Origin: Nocardia cyriacigeorgica
GTDB taxonomy: Bacteria; Actinomycetota; Actinomycetes; Mycobacteriales; Mycobacteriaceae
DNA length: 64,000 nucleotides
NCBI RefSeq assembly: GCF_010868145.1
Contig: NZ_JAAGUY010000005.1
Coordinates: forward strand, 124,001 to 188,000
Reading direction: 5' to 3'
Of this stretch, positions 26,966 through 35,578 are shown piece after piece. The translations under genes were made by a program, and so were the position numbers. Position 1 is the stretch's first letter; each line of letters starts with the position of its first letter. A model generated the notes under the pieces. That model had not been told where the DNA came from. It was given only the letters and a program-made list of their open reading frames with translations, and ran no database searches.

Positions 26966-27610
26966 TCAGCGGGAGAACGTGACGTGAATCGTCCCGCTTT
27001 CGGCGACTTCACTCTCCACCTCATACCCGCTCTCCAACTCCCGCAGTTCCTCCCACAACCGCACACCACGGCCGAGCAGGATCGGGACGATCGCGACGTG
27101 TAGCTGGTCGACGAGACCCACCGCGAGATAGGTGCGCACCACCGACGCGCCGCCGCCGATGCGGACGTCGAGGTCACCTGCGGCTTTCGTGGCCAGGGCG
27201 AGCGCTTCCTCGGGGGTGTCCTGGACGAAGTGGAATGTGGTGCCGCCCTGCATTTCCAGTGTGGGTCGGTGCTCGTGGGTGAGCACGAAGACTGGGACGC
27301 CGAAGGGCGGGGTCGGGCCCCACCAGCCCTGCCAGTCCGGGTCGCCGGGGTGGGCGTGCAGGCCGAACATGCCCGCGCCCATGATCTCCGCGCCGATGCC
27401 TTCGAAGTACGCCGCGGCGTACTTCTCGTCCACGCCTGTCGTGCCTGCGCCGGAGGTGTCGCCGAAGACGCGCTCACGGAAGGTCCGGGTCGCCATATAG
27501 GCCGAGACGAGGCGATCCCAGTCCTTGCCCATCGGATCCTCCGGCGTCTGATCCGTGGTGGTCGCGTACCCGTCCAGGGAGATATTCAGATCGACACGAA
27601 CCTTGCCCAT
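26966..27610 (-). CDS. Dihydrofolate-reductase-family (RibD C-terminal-like) protein
   Basis: A 214-aa protein of the DHFR/RibD-C fold that would bind NADPH. Elements are VRVDLNISLDGYA at the start, PVFVLTHEHRP in the middle, VRIGGGASVVRTYLA and VDQLHVAIVPILLGRGVRLW. I chose ATG 27610, preceded by AAGGAGT; eight further residues upstream lack support. It converges on the sigma gene and is divergent from an AraC-type regulator. Substrate is unknown; these stand-alone proteins are not true folate reductases. Confidence 0.9.
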   Translation of the reverse strand: MGKVRVDLNISLDGYATTTDQTPEDPMGKDWDRLVSAYMATRTFRERVFGDTSGAGTTGVDEKYAAAYFEGIGAEIMGAGMFGLHAHPGDPDWQGWWGPTPPFGVPVFVLTHEHRPTLEMQGGTTFHFVQDTPEEALALATKAAGDLDVRIGGGASVVRTYLAVGLVDQLHVAIVPILLGRGVRLWEELRELESGYEVESEVAESGTIHVTFSR

Positions 27611-27714
27611 GACCACTCCTTCAAGTGCTTGCAAAATGCAATCACTAAAATAGGTGGACCATCGCGCGGTGTCAAGGCACGAGCGCCCGGTCGACCCGAC
27701 CCCTTAGGATTTCG

Positions 27715-28428
27715 GTGGTGGGACTGCTTTTCCAGACGCGCGCGTCGGATTCACCGTGGATCGAATCCGTCTGGACGTGCCGCGCCGAGCAGGTCTCGAC
27801 GATGACTTCGGTCGCCAGCCAGACATGGGGGCTGGTGTTCTGGGAGCAGGAGGGGCGCCAGTTCGCGGCGGTGACGGGTCCGGAGACCCGCAGTGGCACC
27901 GCACCGGTGCCCGAGGGGGCGGAATTCGTCGGCATCCAGTTCGCGGTCGGCTCGTCCCTGCGCGCACTGGAGGCACCGACGTTGGTCGATGGTGGAGTCG
28001 TGCTGCCCGATGTGAGCGAACGGAATTTCTGGCTCGACGGCGCACACCGGGAGATTCCGGGGCCCGACGACGTCGAGGCTCTCGTCGATCGGCTCGTCCA
28101 CGAGGGTGCCGTCGTCCGCGATCCGCTGGTCGCGGCAACACTCGAGGGCTCGCCGCCGGCGGTGAGCGAGCGGACGCTCGAGCGCCGGTTCCGGGCCGCG
28201 ACCGGGCTCACCCACGGCACCGTCCGGCAGATCGATCGTGCCCGTATCGCGGCATTGCTGCTGTCCTCGGGTGAAGCGCCCGCCGATGTCGTCGACAAGC
28301 TCGGGTACTACGACGAACCACATCTCGCTCGCGCGCTGCGCCGCTACGTCGGGCGGACGGCCGGACAGCTGCGGGCCGGGGAAGGCGGCGTGATCGCGCT
28401 CGATCCCGGTCAGCGCACTACGTCGTAG
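27715..28428 (+). CDS. AraC-family transcriptional regulator
   Basis: A 237-aa regulator. The N-terminal half (residues 1-140) looks like a cupin-type sensor domain (WGLVFWEQEGRQFAAVTGP, GAEFVGIQFAVGS). The C-terminal half has the AraC double helix-turn-helix (SERTLERRFRAATGLTHGT, ALLLSSGEAPADVVDKLGYY and DEPHLARALRRYVG). The start is GTG (27715 or 27718), with TAGGA a few bases upstream. Its 3' end overlaps the convergent DHFR-like gene by 19 bases. It lies between two DHFR-family genes transcribed on the opposite strand and may control one of them (inference). Confidence 0.88.
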   Translation: MVGLLFQTRASDSPWIESVWTCRAEQVSTMTSVASQTWGLVFWEQEGRQFAAVTGPETRSGTAPVPEGAEFVGIQFAVGSSLRALEAPTLVDGGVVLPDVSERNFWLDGAHREIPGPDDVEALVDRLVHEGAVVRDPLVAATLEGSPPAVSERTLERRFRAATGLTHGTVRQIDRARIAALLLSSGEAPADVVDKLGYYDEPHLARALRRYVGRTAGQLRAGEGGVIALDPGQRTTS

Positions 28429-28985
28429 ATCAGCTTGGTCACCCCATTGGAATAGCTCGCCGACTCCCGCAGCCGCAGCCGCTGCTTATCTCGATCCGAC
28501 CGGGCGAACAGGCTCTTGCCCGCACCGAGCAGCACCGGGAACACCAGCAGGTTGTACCGGTCGATCAGGTCGGCATCCGAGAGACGCCGGGCCAGCTCGG
28601 CGCTGCCGTGGATGAAGATGGCGCCGCCGCCGGTCTGCTTCAGCTTCGCGACGTCGTCCTCCGATCGCAGGATCGTGGTCGGGCCCCAGCCGTCGATCAG
28701 ATCGATGTCGGTCAGGCTGGAGGACAGAACGTACTTGGGCAGGTCCTTGTATGCGGCGTGATCCTCGGAATCGCGCCAGATCGGTGCGAACGCCTCGTAG
28801 CTGCGGCGGCCGAACAGCAGGGCCGTCGTATCGGCGAGCTCCTCCGCCTTGAGCGAGTAGGCCTCCGGCACGAACTCGGTGTCCATCACCCAGCCCCCGC
28901 TGCGGTGCCCCTCGGCCGTGCCGCCGGGCGAGTCCACGACGCCGTCCAGCGACATGAAACCGGTGTAGACGAGTTCGCGTGTCAT
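28410..28985 (-). CDS. Dihydrofolate-reductase-family protein (YyaP/YwjB-like)
   Basis: A 191-aa DHFR-fold protein. It starts with LVYTGFMSLDGVVDSPGG and contains ALLFGRRSYEAFAPIW, AKLKQTGGGAIFIHGSAELA and LLVFPVLLGAGKSLF, all typical of the YyaP/YwjB type. I chose ATG 28985, preceded by GGAGG; the longer frame adds ten residues. This is the second DHFR-fold gene within 2 kb, and the two differ enough to be distinct subfamilies. The 3' end overlaps the AraC regulator gene. Confidence 0.9.
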   Translation of the reverse strand: MTRELVYTGFMSLDGVVDSPGGTAEGHRSGGWVMDTEFVPEAYSLKAEELADTTALLFGRRSYEAFAPIWRDSEDHAAYKDLPKYVLSSSLTDIDLIDGWGPTTILRSEDDVAKLKQTGGGAIFIHGSAELARRLSDADLIDRYNLLVFPVLLGAGKSLFARSDRDKQRLRLRESASYSNGVTKLIYDVVR

Positions 28986-29153
28986 CAAATCCTCCTGAGT
29001 ATCAGCTTCGGCCATTTGCCTGGTGTCAGCCTATGAACCGCCGCGGCCGCTGTCTTGGACGAAACCGACACCAGTGGATCCACTGCCTTCGCGCTGGTTC
29101 CCGTGCGGCGCATTAGGCTGGCGAAGAATGTCCGGCGAGCGGGAAGCATGTGA

Positions 29154-29900
29154 ATGAGCACCAATCCGGGCGGGTGGCCACCGCCGCAGAGGACGAGCCC
29201 CAACCGTCAACTTCTCGTCATCCTGACGCCCATCCTGGTGTTGGTGGTGGTTGCCGCCGCGATCGGTATCGGATTGCTGGCTCGCGGTGCGGTGACGACG
29301 AAGGTCGACGGCATCGCAACGGCGGCCAGCGACGACTCCGCGCCCAAGAATGTGCTGGCCGATGGCGCTGTGCGGGTCGGCGAATCCGACGCGAAGGTGA
29401 CCGTCCGGGTCGTCATGGACCTGCAATGCCCAGCATGTAAAGCATTCGAAGAGGCCAACGGTCAGGTCCTAGAGGACGCCGTGCGCGACGGCACCGCCAC
29501 AGTCGAATACAGCGTCATCAGCTTTCTCGACCGCGCCAGCGAAACCGAGTACTCCTCCCGGGCCGGTAACGCATCGTTCTGCGTCGCGGACTCCGGCCTG
29601 GCCAACTACCAGGCCTGGCTGTCCGACATGTTCGCCCGCCAACCGAGCGAAGGTGGTGACGGCCTGCCCGACAGCGAACTGATCGAGATCGCCCAATCCG
29701 CGGGTTACACCGATTCCGCTGTGGCCGAATGCATTACCAACCGTCAATACGACAGCTATCTGCGCGCGAAAACCGATGAGGTACTCGACTCCGGTCTTCA
29801 AGGCACCCCCACCGTCTACGTCAACGGTGAGGAGATCACCGACCGTAACGCCATCATGGGTCAGGGCGGGCTAGCACCGGTGATCGCGGCAGCGCAATGA
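29154..29900 (+). CDS. Membrane-anchored DsbA/thioredoxin-fold protein
   Basis: A 248-aa protein with a short proline-rich cytoplasmic N-terminus, one membrane helix (about residues 21-45) and an extracytoplasmic thioredoxin-fold domain. The active site is QCPAC (residues about 92-96) and the cis-proline element is GTPTVYVNG near 222. A helical insertion (about 120-190) lies between them, as in DsbA. This fits the actinobacterial oxidase family that forms disulphides in exported proteins. The start ATG follows GGGAAG. No VKOR or DsbB-like partner is next to it. Confidence 0.92.
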   Translation: MSTNPGGWPPPQRTSPNRQLLVILTPILVLVVVAAAIGIGLLARGAVTTKVDGIATAASDDSAPKNVLADGAVRVGESDAKVTVRVVMDLQCPACKAFEEANGQVLEDAVRDGTATVEYSVISFLDRASETEYSSRAGNASFCVADSGLANYQAWLSDMFARQPSEGGDGLPDSELIEIAQSAGYTDSAVAECITNRQYDSYLRAKTDEVLDSGLQGTPTVYVNGEEITDRNAIMGQGGLAPVIAAAQ

Positions 29901-29987
29901 ATCAGGCCGCAGCCGGCCGAGCGCTATACGCACCTCGGGCTGTGTCCGACGTGTTCCAACCGACCGGACAGCACCGTGGCGGGGCGG

Positions 29988-30494
29988 CTATTCGTTCGCT
30001 GTCTCGATCTGCCGCATCGTTTCCGCGACATTGGTGTTGTGGGCCGAACAAACCCACCATGCACCGTCCCGGCGAATGAGTACCCAGGTGCCGCGGTTGG
30101 TGATCGAGAAATCGGGGGTGCGCAGAGTTTGTTCGATATTGACGATCGCGTCGGCGGCGGTGAGGTGGCGGATGGCGATGATGTCGTAGTGTGCCTGTGC
30201 TCCTGGGGATTTGCCGAGCACGGCGCGGTGGTAGCTGTGGAGTTCGCTCCAGCTGCGAAAGATTCGGCCGGCCGGATTGATGAACACGATGTCTTCGGTG
30301 AAGACATCGTCGAAGGCAGCGGCGTCTTTGGCGATCAACGCCGCTTCCAGGCGTCGGAATAGTGCCTCGATCTCGGCGGCGGCCGTCGGCTCCGGTTCGA
30401 CCGTCGATAACGAAGGCCGGGCTATTGATCGGGTGGATACGGTGTCGTCCATCGATTCGATGCTATGGGTGTCGCGCGTGGTACGCGAGTCCAT
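29988..30494 (-). CDS. SgcJ/EcaC-type (DUF4440, NTF2-fold) protein
   Basis: A predicted 168-aa NTF2-fold protein. Elements are EIEALFRRLEAALIAKDAAA, FTEDIVFINPAGRIFRSW and GTWVLIRRDGAWWVCSAHNT. The start is uncertain: ATG 30494 has GGGAG close upstream, while ATG 30452 lacks a site. The conserved domain begins after residue 40 in either case. It follows the nitroreductase gene by about 34 bases on the same strand, so the two may be co-transcribed. Function unknown; relatives occur in natural-product and catabolic clusters. Confidence 0.8.
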   Translation of the reverse strand: MDSRTTRDTHSIESMDDTVSTRSIARPSLSTVEPEPTAAAEIEALFRRLEAALIAKDAAAFDDVFTEDIVFINPAGRIFRSWSELHSYHRAVLGKSPGAQAHYDIIAIRHLTAADAIVNIEQTLRTPDFSITNRGTWVLIRRDGAWWVCSAHNTNVAETMRQIETANE

Positions 30495-30528
30495 GAACTC
30501 CCATGGATGAACCGCGGCCTGGCCCGGG

Positions 30529-31104
30529 CTATGGCCGGTTGCCGGTGCCACGGCTGGCCCATGGCGCTGCCCGTAGGTCGTTGGTGTCACGGCGATTGCG
30601 GGCGGGCGGGAGCGCCGAGGCGGGGGTGCCGACCGCGATCATCGACACCACTGCCCAGCCCGGGTCGGGTTGCAACATGGTGGTGAGCCCGTCGGAATCG
30701 AAGGCTCGGAATTGGTGGCAGGCCAGGCCGAGAGCTTGTGCCTGCACTGTCAGGTGGGCGACGGCTTGGCCGAGGTCGTAATCGGCGAATTCCGAGTACT
30801 GGATAGTCGGGTCGTCGACGAAACGGCGGGTAAGGGTCACGATCAGGGCTCCGGCATCCGGCGCCCAGCGCGCCGAGCTCGCGGCGAGATGACGGATGAG
30901 CAGATCATGTTCGGGTTCGCTGGGGCGCGCCGGGAAGAAGGCCCATGGCTGGGAGTTTCCCGCCGATGGCGCCCAGCGCGCGGCCTCGAGCAGCAGTTCC
31001 AGTTCCTCATCGCCGACTGTTCCTGCGGGATCGAAACGATCCGGACTGAATCGCTGCGCCAATAACGGGTGGAGGCCGGACCGGAGAGTCTGCTCGAGCG
31101 TCAC
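30529..31104 (-). CDS. FMN-dependent nitroreductase-family protein
   Basis: A predicted 191-aa protein. The N-terminal element LLEAARWAPSAGNSQPWAFF is the classic FMN-binding start of the nitroreductase family, and YDLGQAVAHLTVQAQALGLA is its central dimer helix. The start is uncertain: GTG 31104 gives the usual length; a TTG at 31146 would add a cysteine-rich stretch and has no ribosome binding site. It is divergent from a Ddn-type protein with 191 bases between them. By family it reduces nitro compounds or quinones, or dehydrogenates amides, with NAD(P)H. Confidence 0.85.
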   Translation of the reverse strand: MTLEQTLRSGLHPLLAQRFSPDRFDPAGTVGDEELELLLEAARWAPSAGNSQPWAFFPARPSEPEHDLLIRHLAASSARWAPDAGALIVTLTRRFVDDPTIQYSEFADYDLGQAVAHLTVQAQALGLACHQFRAFDSDGLTTMLQPDPGWAVVSMIAVGTPASALPPARNRRDTNDLRAAPWASRGTGNRP

Positions 31105-31295
31105 GGTTGTGCACAACCCACAGCAGGCGCCGAGTATGCCCGGCAACCGCAGGAAATTCCGTGAGAGCTCCCGTCCGGCCCGGTTACCGACCGGAGCGAA
31201 GTCGCCATTTTGATGGACGCGAATTCGGAATACCCCGCAGCCCGGTCCGAGTTGGCATTCGGGACCGAGACCTTCGAAGAACGTGGAGAATATGT

Positions 31296-31703
31296 ATGAG
31301 CGACTTCAATGCCGATGTGATCCGGCAGTTCCGCGCGAACGGCGGACGGGTCGGCGGGATGTTCGAGGGCCGCGACAATATGGTTCTGATCACCACGACG
31401 GGCGCCAAATCGGGGCGGCGGATCACCAATCCCCTGGTCTACGTCCCGGACAACGACCGCATCGTGCTGATCGCCTCCAATGGTGGGGCCGACAGGCACC
31501 CGGCTTGGTATCACAACCTGAAGGCGAACCCGGCGCTCACGGTCGAGGTCGGGACCGAATCCTACGAGGCGACCGCCGAGGCCCTCACCGGCGAGGAGGC
31601 CGATGTGCTGTTCGACCGGATGGTCGAGCTCATGCCCGCGTTCGCCGACTACCGGGCGAATACGACCCGCCGCATCCCGGTGGTCGCGGTGCATCGCGCC
31701 TGA
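31296..31703 (+). CDS. Ddn-type deazaflavin (F420)-dependent nitroreductase-family protein
   Basis: A 135-aa split-barrel protein. VLITTTGAKSGRRITNPLVY is the F420-family hallmark, followed by IASNGGADRHPAWYHNLKAN. These match Mycobacterium Ddn and related F420H2-dependent quinone reductases. The start ATG has GGAGA 6 bases upstream. It converges on the GMC oxidoreductase gene. The same domain type occurs as the C-terminal half of the fusion protein at 16349-18028. Confidence 0.93.
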   Translation: MSDFNADVIRQFRANGGRVGGMFEGRDNMVLITTTGAKSGRRITNPLVYVPDNDRIVLIASNGGADRHPAWYHNLKANPALTVEVGTESYEATAEALTGEEADVLFDRMVELMPAFADYRANTTRRIPVVAVHRA

Positions 31704-31764
31704 AGTCAGGGACTCGCGGACAGCTACCGCTGGGACGCGCCAGTGGCACTCCTCGACCCGAGCT

Positions 31765-33354
31765 TCAGCGATTCGCGGCCCTGATCAGGTCGGCGGCCTT
31801 CTCGCCGATGACGACGGCCGGGGCGTGGGTGTGGCCGCGGATGATGGTCGGCATCACCGAGGCGTCGGCCACTCGTAGCCCTTCGACGCCGCGGACTTTC
31901 AGCTCGGGGGTGACGACGCTGGTTCGGTCGGTGCCCATTCGGCAGGTGCTGGTCGGGTGGTACAGGGTGTGCGAGTGCCAGGTGAGGGCATCTTCGAGGG
32001 TTTCCGCAACCGTCGGCTGCTCCCGCTTCGGCTGTAGGAACCGCCCGACCCGGGAGCCCAACGGATCCGCGGTGGCGATGCGATGCGCAACGTCCAGTCC
32101 GGCGAGCATCGCGGCGCGGTCGATGCCGTCGCTGTCGGACAGGTACTTCGGGTCGACAATCGGCTTGGCGACGGGGTCGGCGGATGCGAGTGTCACGGTG
32201 CCGCGACTGCGGGGCTGGAGCAGGATCGGGCCGAGTGCGATGCCGTGACCGGGCGCCACGCCGATTCCTTCGTCATAGAACGGGGCGGGCCCGAAGATGA
32301 TCTCCAGATCGGGCAGCTCTAGCTCGGGCCTGCTGCGCACGAAACCGTAGGCCTCACCCACATTGGAGGTGAGCATGCCGCGCCGCCTGGCGAGATAGTT
32401 GATCACTTCGAGCGGCTTCTCCGCATCGAATAGTGTGCCGGAGTCGACAGCGAAACCGAGCAAGGCGATCAGGTGGTCGGCGAGGTTACGGCCAACCTCG
32501 GGCACGTTGCGCACCACCGGAATGCCGTGCGCGCGAAGGTGCGCCTGGTCACCGATTCCGGACAGTTGCAGCAGCTGTGGGCTGTTGACGGCGCCGCCAC
32601 ACAGCACTACTTCCTTGCGGGCGCGGACCGTCTGTTTTCTCCCGTCCCTGAGATATTCGACGCCGACAGCGCGGGTGCCGTCGAACAACACCTTGGTCGC
32701 GTGAGCGCCGGTGAGCACGGTCAGGTTGGAACGTTTGCGCGCGGGCTTCAGGTAGGCGTCCGCGGTACTCCACCGCGCGCCGCGGTGCTGGCACACCATG
32801 GTCTGCGTAAACCCTTCCGGCTGCGCAAGATTGGCTCGTTCCCGCTTGTAACCGGCATGCTCGGCTGCGGCGAGGAAGTCCGCGGTCCAGTGGCTGGGGC
32901 TGCGCTGCTGCGATACGCGCAGTGGTCCGTCGCGGCCTTCGTCGGCTCCCTGCGCGCCCTCGACCGCCTCGATGCGCTTGAAGTACTCGACGACGTTCGC
33001 GAACGACCATCCTTCGCCTGCGGCCCGAGCCCACTCGTCGTAGTCGGCGGCATAGCCGCGCACCCACATCATCGCGTTCATCGATGACGATCCGCCGAGC
33101 ATCTTGCCCCGCGGCCAGAAGACCTGGCGATCGCCGAGCTCGGGCTGCGGGGTGGTGAGGTAGTTCCAGTCCAGGTCGGTCTGGAACAGTTTGGAGAACG
33201 CGGCCGGAATGTGAACGGCCTGATTCTTGTCCTCGGGCCCGGCCTCCAGTGCGATGACATCGTCGGCCCCGCGCTCGCTGAGCCGGGCGGCGACCACGGC
33301 GCCGGAAGAACCGGTGCCGACCACGACGTAGTCGGCAATGGTGTTGGTGCTCAT
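31765..33354 (-). CDS. GMC-family oxidoreductase (choline dehydrogenase-like)
   Basis: A 529-aa FAD enzyme. The N-terminal ADP-binding motif is VVGTGSSGAVVAARL. GMC signature 1 is WPRGKMLGGSSSMNAM and signature 2 is GGAVNSPQLLQLSGIG. The catalytic histidine region is YHPTSTCRMGTD, with a second histidine in GHTHAPAVVIGE. It oxidises an alcohol to an aldehyde. The upstream gene, 28 bases away on the same strand, is an aldehyde dehydrogenase, so the pair would convert an alcohol to an acid. The start ATG has GGAGA upstream. The similarity to choline dehydrogenase is general and the true substrate may be another primary alcohol. Confidence 0.93.
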   Translation of the reverse strand: MSTNTIADYVVVGTGSSGAVVAARLSERGADDVIALEAGPEDKNQAVHIPAAFSKLFQTDLDWNYLTTPQPELGDRQVFWPRGKMLGGSSSMNAMMWVRGYAADYDEWARAAGEGWSFANVVEYFKRIEAVEGAQGADEGRDGPLRVSQQRSPSHWTADFLAAAEHAGYKRERANLAQPEGFTQTMVCQHRGARWSTADAYLKPARKRSNLTVLTGAHATKVLFDGTRAVGVEYLRDGRKQTVRARKEVVLCGGAVNSPQLLQLSGIGDQAHLRAHGIPVVRNVPEVGRNLADHLIALLGFAVDSGTLFDAEKPLEVINYLARRRGMLTSNVGEAYGFVRSRPELELPDLEIIFGPAPFYDEGIGVAPGHGIALGPILLQPRSRGTVTLASADPVAKPIVDPKYLSDSDGIDRAAMLAGLDVAHRIATADPLGSRVGRFLQPKREQPTVAETLEDALTWHSHTLYHPTSTCRMGTDRTSVVTPELKVRGVEGLRVADASVMPTIIRGHTHAPAVVIGEKAADLIRAANR

Positions 33355-33382
33355 GTGTTTCTCCAGTCCGGAAGTGGTCGGC

Positions 33383-35098
33383 TCAACCGCGCAGCGCGGA
33401 GGCGAAGATCATGGGCAGGCGACTCCAACCGGGGTCCGCGGCGAATCCGGTGAGCAGCTTGCCGGTGCTCGCGGCGGTCTTGTTGCCCACGAACCACGGC
33501 GGTTTGGGTGAGATGGCGAGCTCGCCGTGCAGCAGCGACCGCGGCGCGGGGCGGAACGGGCCGCGCACGACGGCGCGCTCGACCCGGTCGATCAGCCACG
33601 CGTTGTGCACCACTCCGATGCCGCTCTGCACATCCGCGAGGGTGTGGCCGGGGAAGGCACCCCAGGACGCTGTGGGCGTGAGGTAGCCAACGCCGGTCCA
33701 GGCGTTGATCGCGACCGTGCCGTAGCGCAGATCCTGGATCAACTCGTCGAAGGCAACGCCGAGCTCGGACATGGTCGCAGGCTCGGCGATGATGTTCACT
33801 CCGAGCGTCCCGGTGCAGGCCTCGTTCGCGGTACGGGCTGCCGCTCGGGTGATGTCGGCCCCGGTTCCGGGTAGCTCGACCACGCCGAACACGGGTGCGA
33901 AGTACTCACCGGCCAGCAGCGGTTCCTCGGGGGACGGCGCCAGTCCGGTGACGAGCAGGCGCTCGCCGGACGATCCGAGGCGTTCGGCGCGAGGGTAGGA
34001 CTTCTGCGCCTTGGCGACGCGGTCATCGCTGCCGGGGTAGTACGCGCGGCGAGCGGGCGCTTTCGCGATGGCTTCGCGCAACGCGGTGAGGAACTGATCC
34101 TTCTGCGGCCAGTCGGAGGACATGATCAACGCCTGCGCGGCGACGCAGTTGTAGCCGCCATTGTGGAGCCGCTGCGTCGCCACATGCTCGGCCTGAAACG
34201 CGATATCGGCCGAACTCCACTGCCCTGGCAGCACGATCGTCGGCGACACACCGCCGAGCTCGCTGGTGACCGGCTTGGTCAGCTTCGGCGTGCCTGCCTG
34301 TTTGCGTTCGGCTACTTCGGCACCGGTCCCCCACACGATCGCGTCGTGCGTCTTGGCGCTGCCGGTCATGTGCACATGGGCGACGAGATCGTGCTCGACG
34401 AGATAGCCGCCGACCTCCGCCCCGCCCGTCAGCAGCCGCACCGTACCCAGCTCGATCAGCGGCGCGAGGATCGCGGTGTACACCGGCAGCAGCGGGTCGG
34501 TAATCGGATTCAGCTTGAGCGCGACGACCCGGTTATGGGCGATCAGCTCATATAGCGTGTCCAACGGCGCGATCGAGGTGATATTCCCTGCGCCCAGCAC
34601 CGCACCGATGCCATTGGTGCGTCGTGGATCCAGCTGTGCCAGACCGGCATTCGCCTTCGCCGCAGCGTTGCTGACACCCCGTTGCAGCCAGACCTGAGCG
34701 CTGAATCCATTGAGCAGCAGCCCGTCGAACAGGCTTGCCGGGAGAACGTCGACGGTGACGTGATCGCCGACCGCACCGAACGAAGCCTTGTCGAGAGGGG
34801 ACTTTCCCTGTTCCAGCGCCTCGAGTGTTTCCGACAGTGCGCCGAGACTGGTGGCCAGTACATACGGACCCGAGATCCACTCCTCACCCGCCAATGGCGA
34901 CGACGGGTCGAGGCCCTTGATCGCGAGGGCTGCGTCTACCCAGTCCTGAGCGTGCCGATGCGTGAGTTCGCGAACCCGGTCGAGCAGCTCGCGTCTGCCG
35001 CGCAACGGGAGGGCCGCCCACTGCTTCTCGCCATCGACGAGTTCGGTCAGGGCAGCGTCGACAGCGGCGTGTGTCGAGGGCGCCACAGTGGTAACCAC
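33383..35098 (-). CDS. Aldehyde dehydrogenase-family protein, large form
   Basis: A 571-aa protein, somewhat longer than typical 480-500-aa aldehyde dehydrogenases. NAD-fold elements are VVALKLNPITDPLL and HVHMTGSAKTHDAI. The general-base motif is TSELGGVSPTIV and the nucleophile element is GGYNCVAAQALI with the cysteine in place. The extra length is partly at the C-terminus (RPAPRSLLHGELAISPKPPW onward). I chose GTG 35098, which has GGAGG 7 bases upstream; the 49 residues further upstream read through the intergenic dyad. It heads an operon with the GMC oxidoreductase and is divergent from a PucR-type regulator. Confidence 0.9.
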   Translation of the reverse strand: MVTTVAPSTHAAVDAALTELVDGEKQWAALPLRGRRELLDRVRELTHRHAQDWVDAALAIKGLDPSSPLAGEEWISGPYVLATSLGALSETLEALEQGKSPLDKASFGAVGDHVTVDVLPASLFDGLLLNGFSAQVWLQRGVSNAAAKANAGLAQLDPRRTNGIGAVLGAGNITSIAPLDTLYELIAHNRVVALKLNPITDPLLPVYTAILAPLIELGTVRLLTGGAEVGGYLVEHDLVAHVHMTGSAKTHDAIVWGTGAEVAERKQAGTPKLTKPVTSELGGVSPTIVLPGQWSSADIAFQAEHVATQRLHNGGYNCVAAQALIMSSDWPQKDQFLTALREAIAKAPARRAYYPGSDDRVAKAQKSYPRAERLGSSGERLLVTGLAPSPEEPLLAGEYFAPVFGVVELPGTGADITRAAARTANEACTGTLGVNIIAEPATMSELGVAFDELIQDLRYGTVAINAWTGVGYLTPTASWGAFPGHTLADVQSGIGVVHNAWLIDRVERAVVRGPFRPAPRSLLHGELAISPKPPWFVGNKTAASTGKLLTGFAADPGWSRLPMIFASALRG

Positions 35099-35220
35099 GT
35101 TCGATCCTCCAAGACGTCGGCGGTCCGCGCGGACTTCCGCCGCGGATTGGATCGACCAATTGTGTGTCGCACACCACTCTCGGGGCCATGTGCCACCGTT
35201 GCGGACCCGGTACGCATCGA

Positions 35221-35236
35221 TTGTGCTCGAGCACAA
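35221..35236. promoter_or_regulatory. Perfect 16-bp palindrome, candidate operator
   Basis: TTGTGCTCGAGCACAA is perfectly self-complementary. It sits 123 bases upstream of the aldehyde dehydrogenase start. A relative, GTGTG-TCG-CACAC, lies 47 bases closer to that gene (35162-35174). Confidence 0.6.
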
Positions 35237-35518
35237 AGACGCCATGATGGCCTATGGCCGCGACAACCGTCCGACAGCCCCGGCCACAGCACAGAGCACG
35301 CGGAGCCCGGGCTGATCAACGGTCACAACGCGGTCGCACCGACCCGCGCCTTCAGGCCAGCGACCAACTCGCAATCGGTATCTACGTCGTCTTTCGCGAT
35401 TACGCGGATCCACGCCGAAGCCGTGGCGACCACCTGCCGCGACCGATCGGGCACTGATGACGCGAAGGGCAGATCCCGATGCTCGACCCTGGTCGACAGC
35501 CACCGTCAACGCACCATA

Positions 35519-35534
35519 TTGTGCTCAGCAACAA
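35519..35534. promoter_or_regulatory. Second TTGTGCTC element before the regulator gene
   Basis: TTGTGCTCAGCAACAA shares its left half with the perfect palindrome at 35221 and keeps ACAA on the right. It lies 45 bases before the GTG of the PucR-type regulator, a good place for autoregulation. Confidence 0.5.
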
Positions 35535-35578
35535 TTCAGTGGTGGCGCAGCTCACCCCCGGCCGCGTACGCTGACCAG

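Larger units (their letters stand above)
35099..35578. other. Regulatory region between the aldehyde dehydrogenase operon and the PucR-type regulator
   Basis: This 480-base gap holds no gene I can support. It contains three related inverted repeats: 35160-35175, 35221-35236 (perfect) and 35519-35534. The first two lie upstream of the aldehyde dehydrogenase start and the third is 45 bases before the regulator start. Confidence 0.6.

Noticed and set aside
34682..35578. A 299-codon upstream extension of the PucR-type regulator
   Set aside because: It runs antisense to the aldehyde dehydrogenase and through the operator region. The protein-like sequence begins at GTG 35579.
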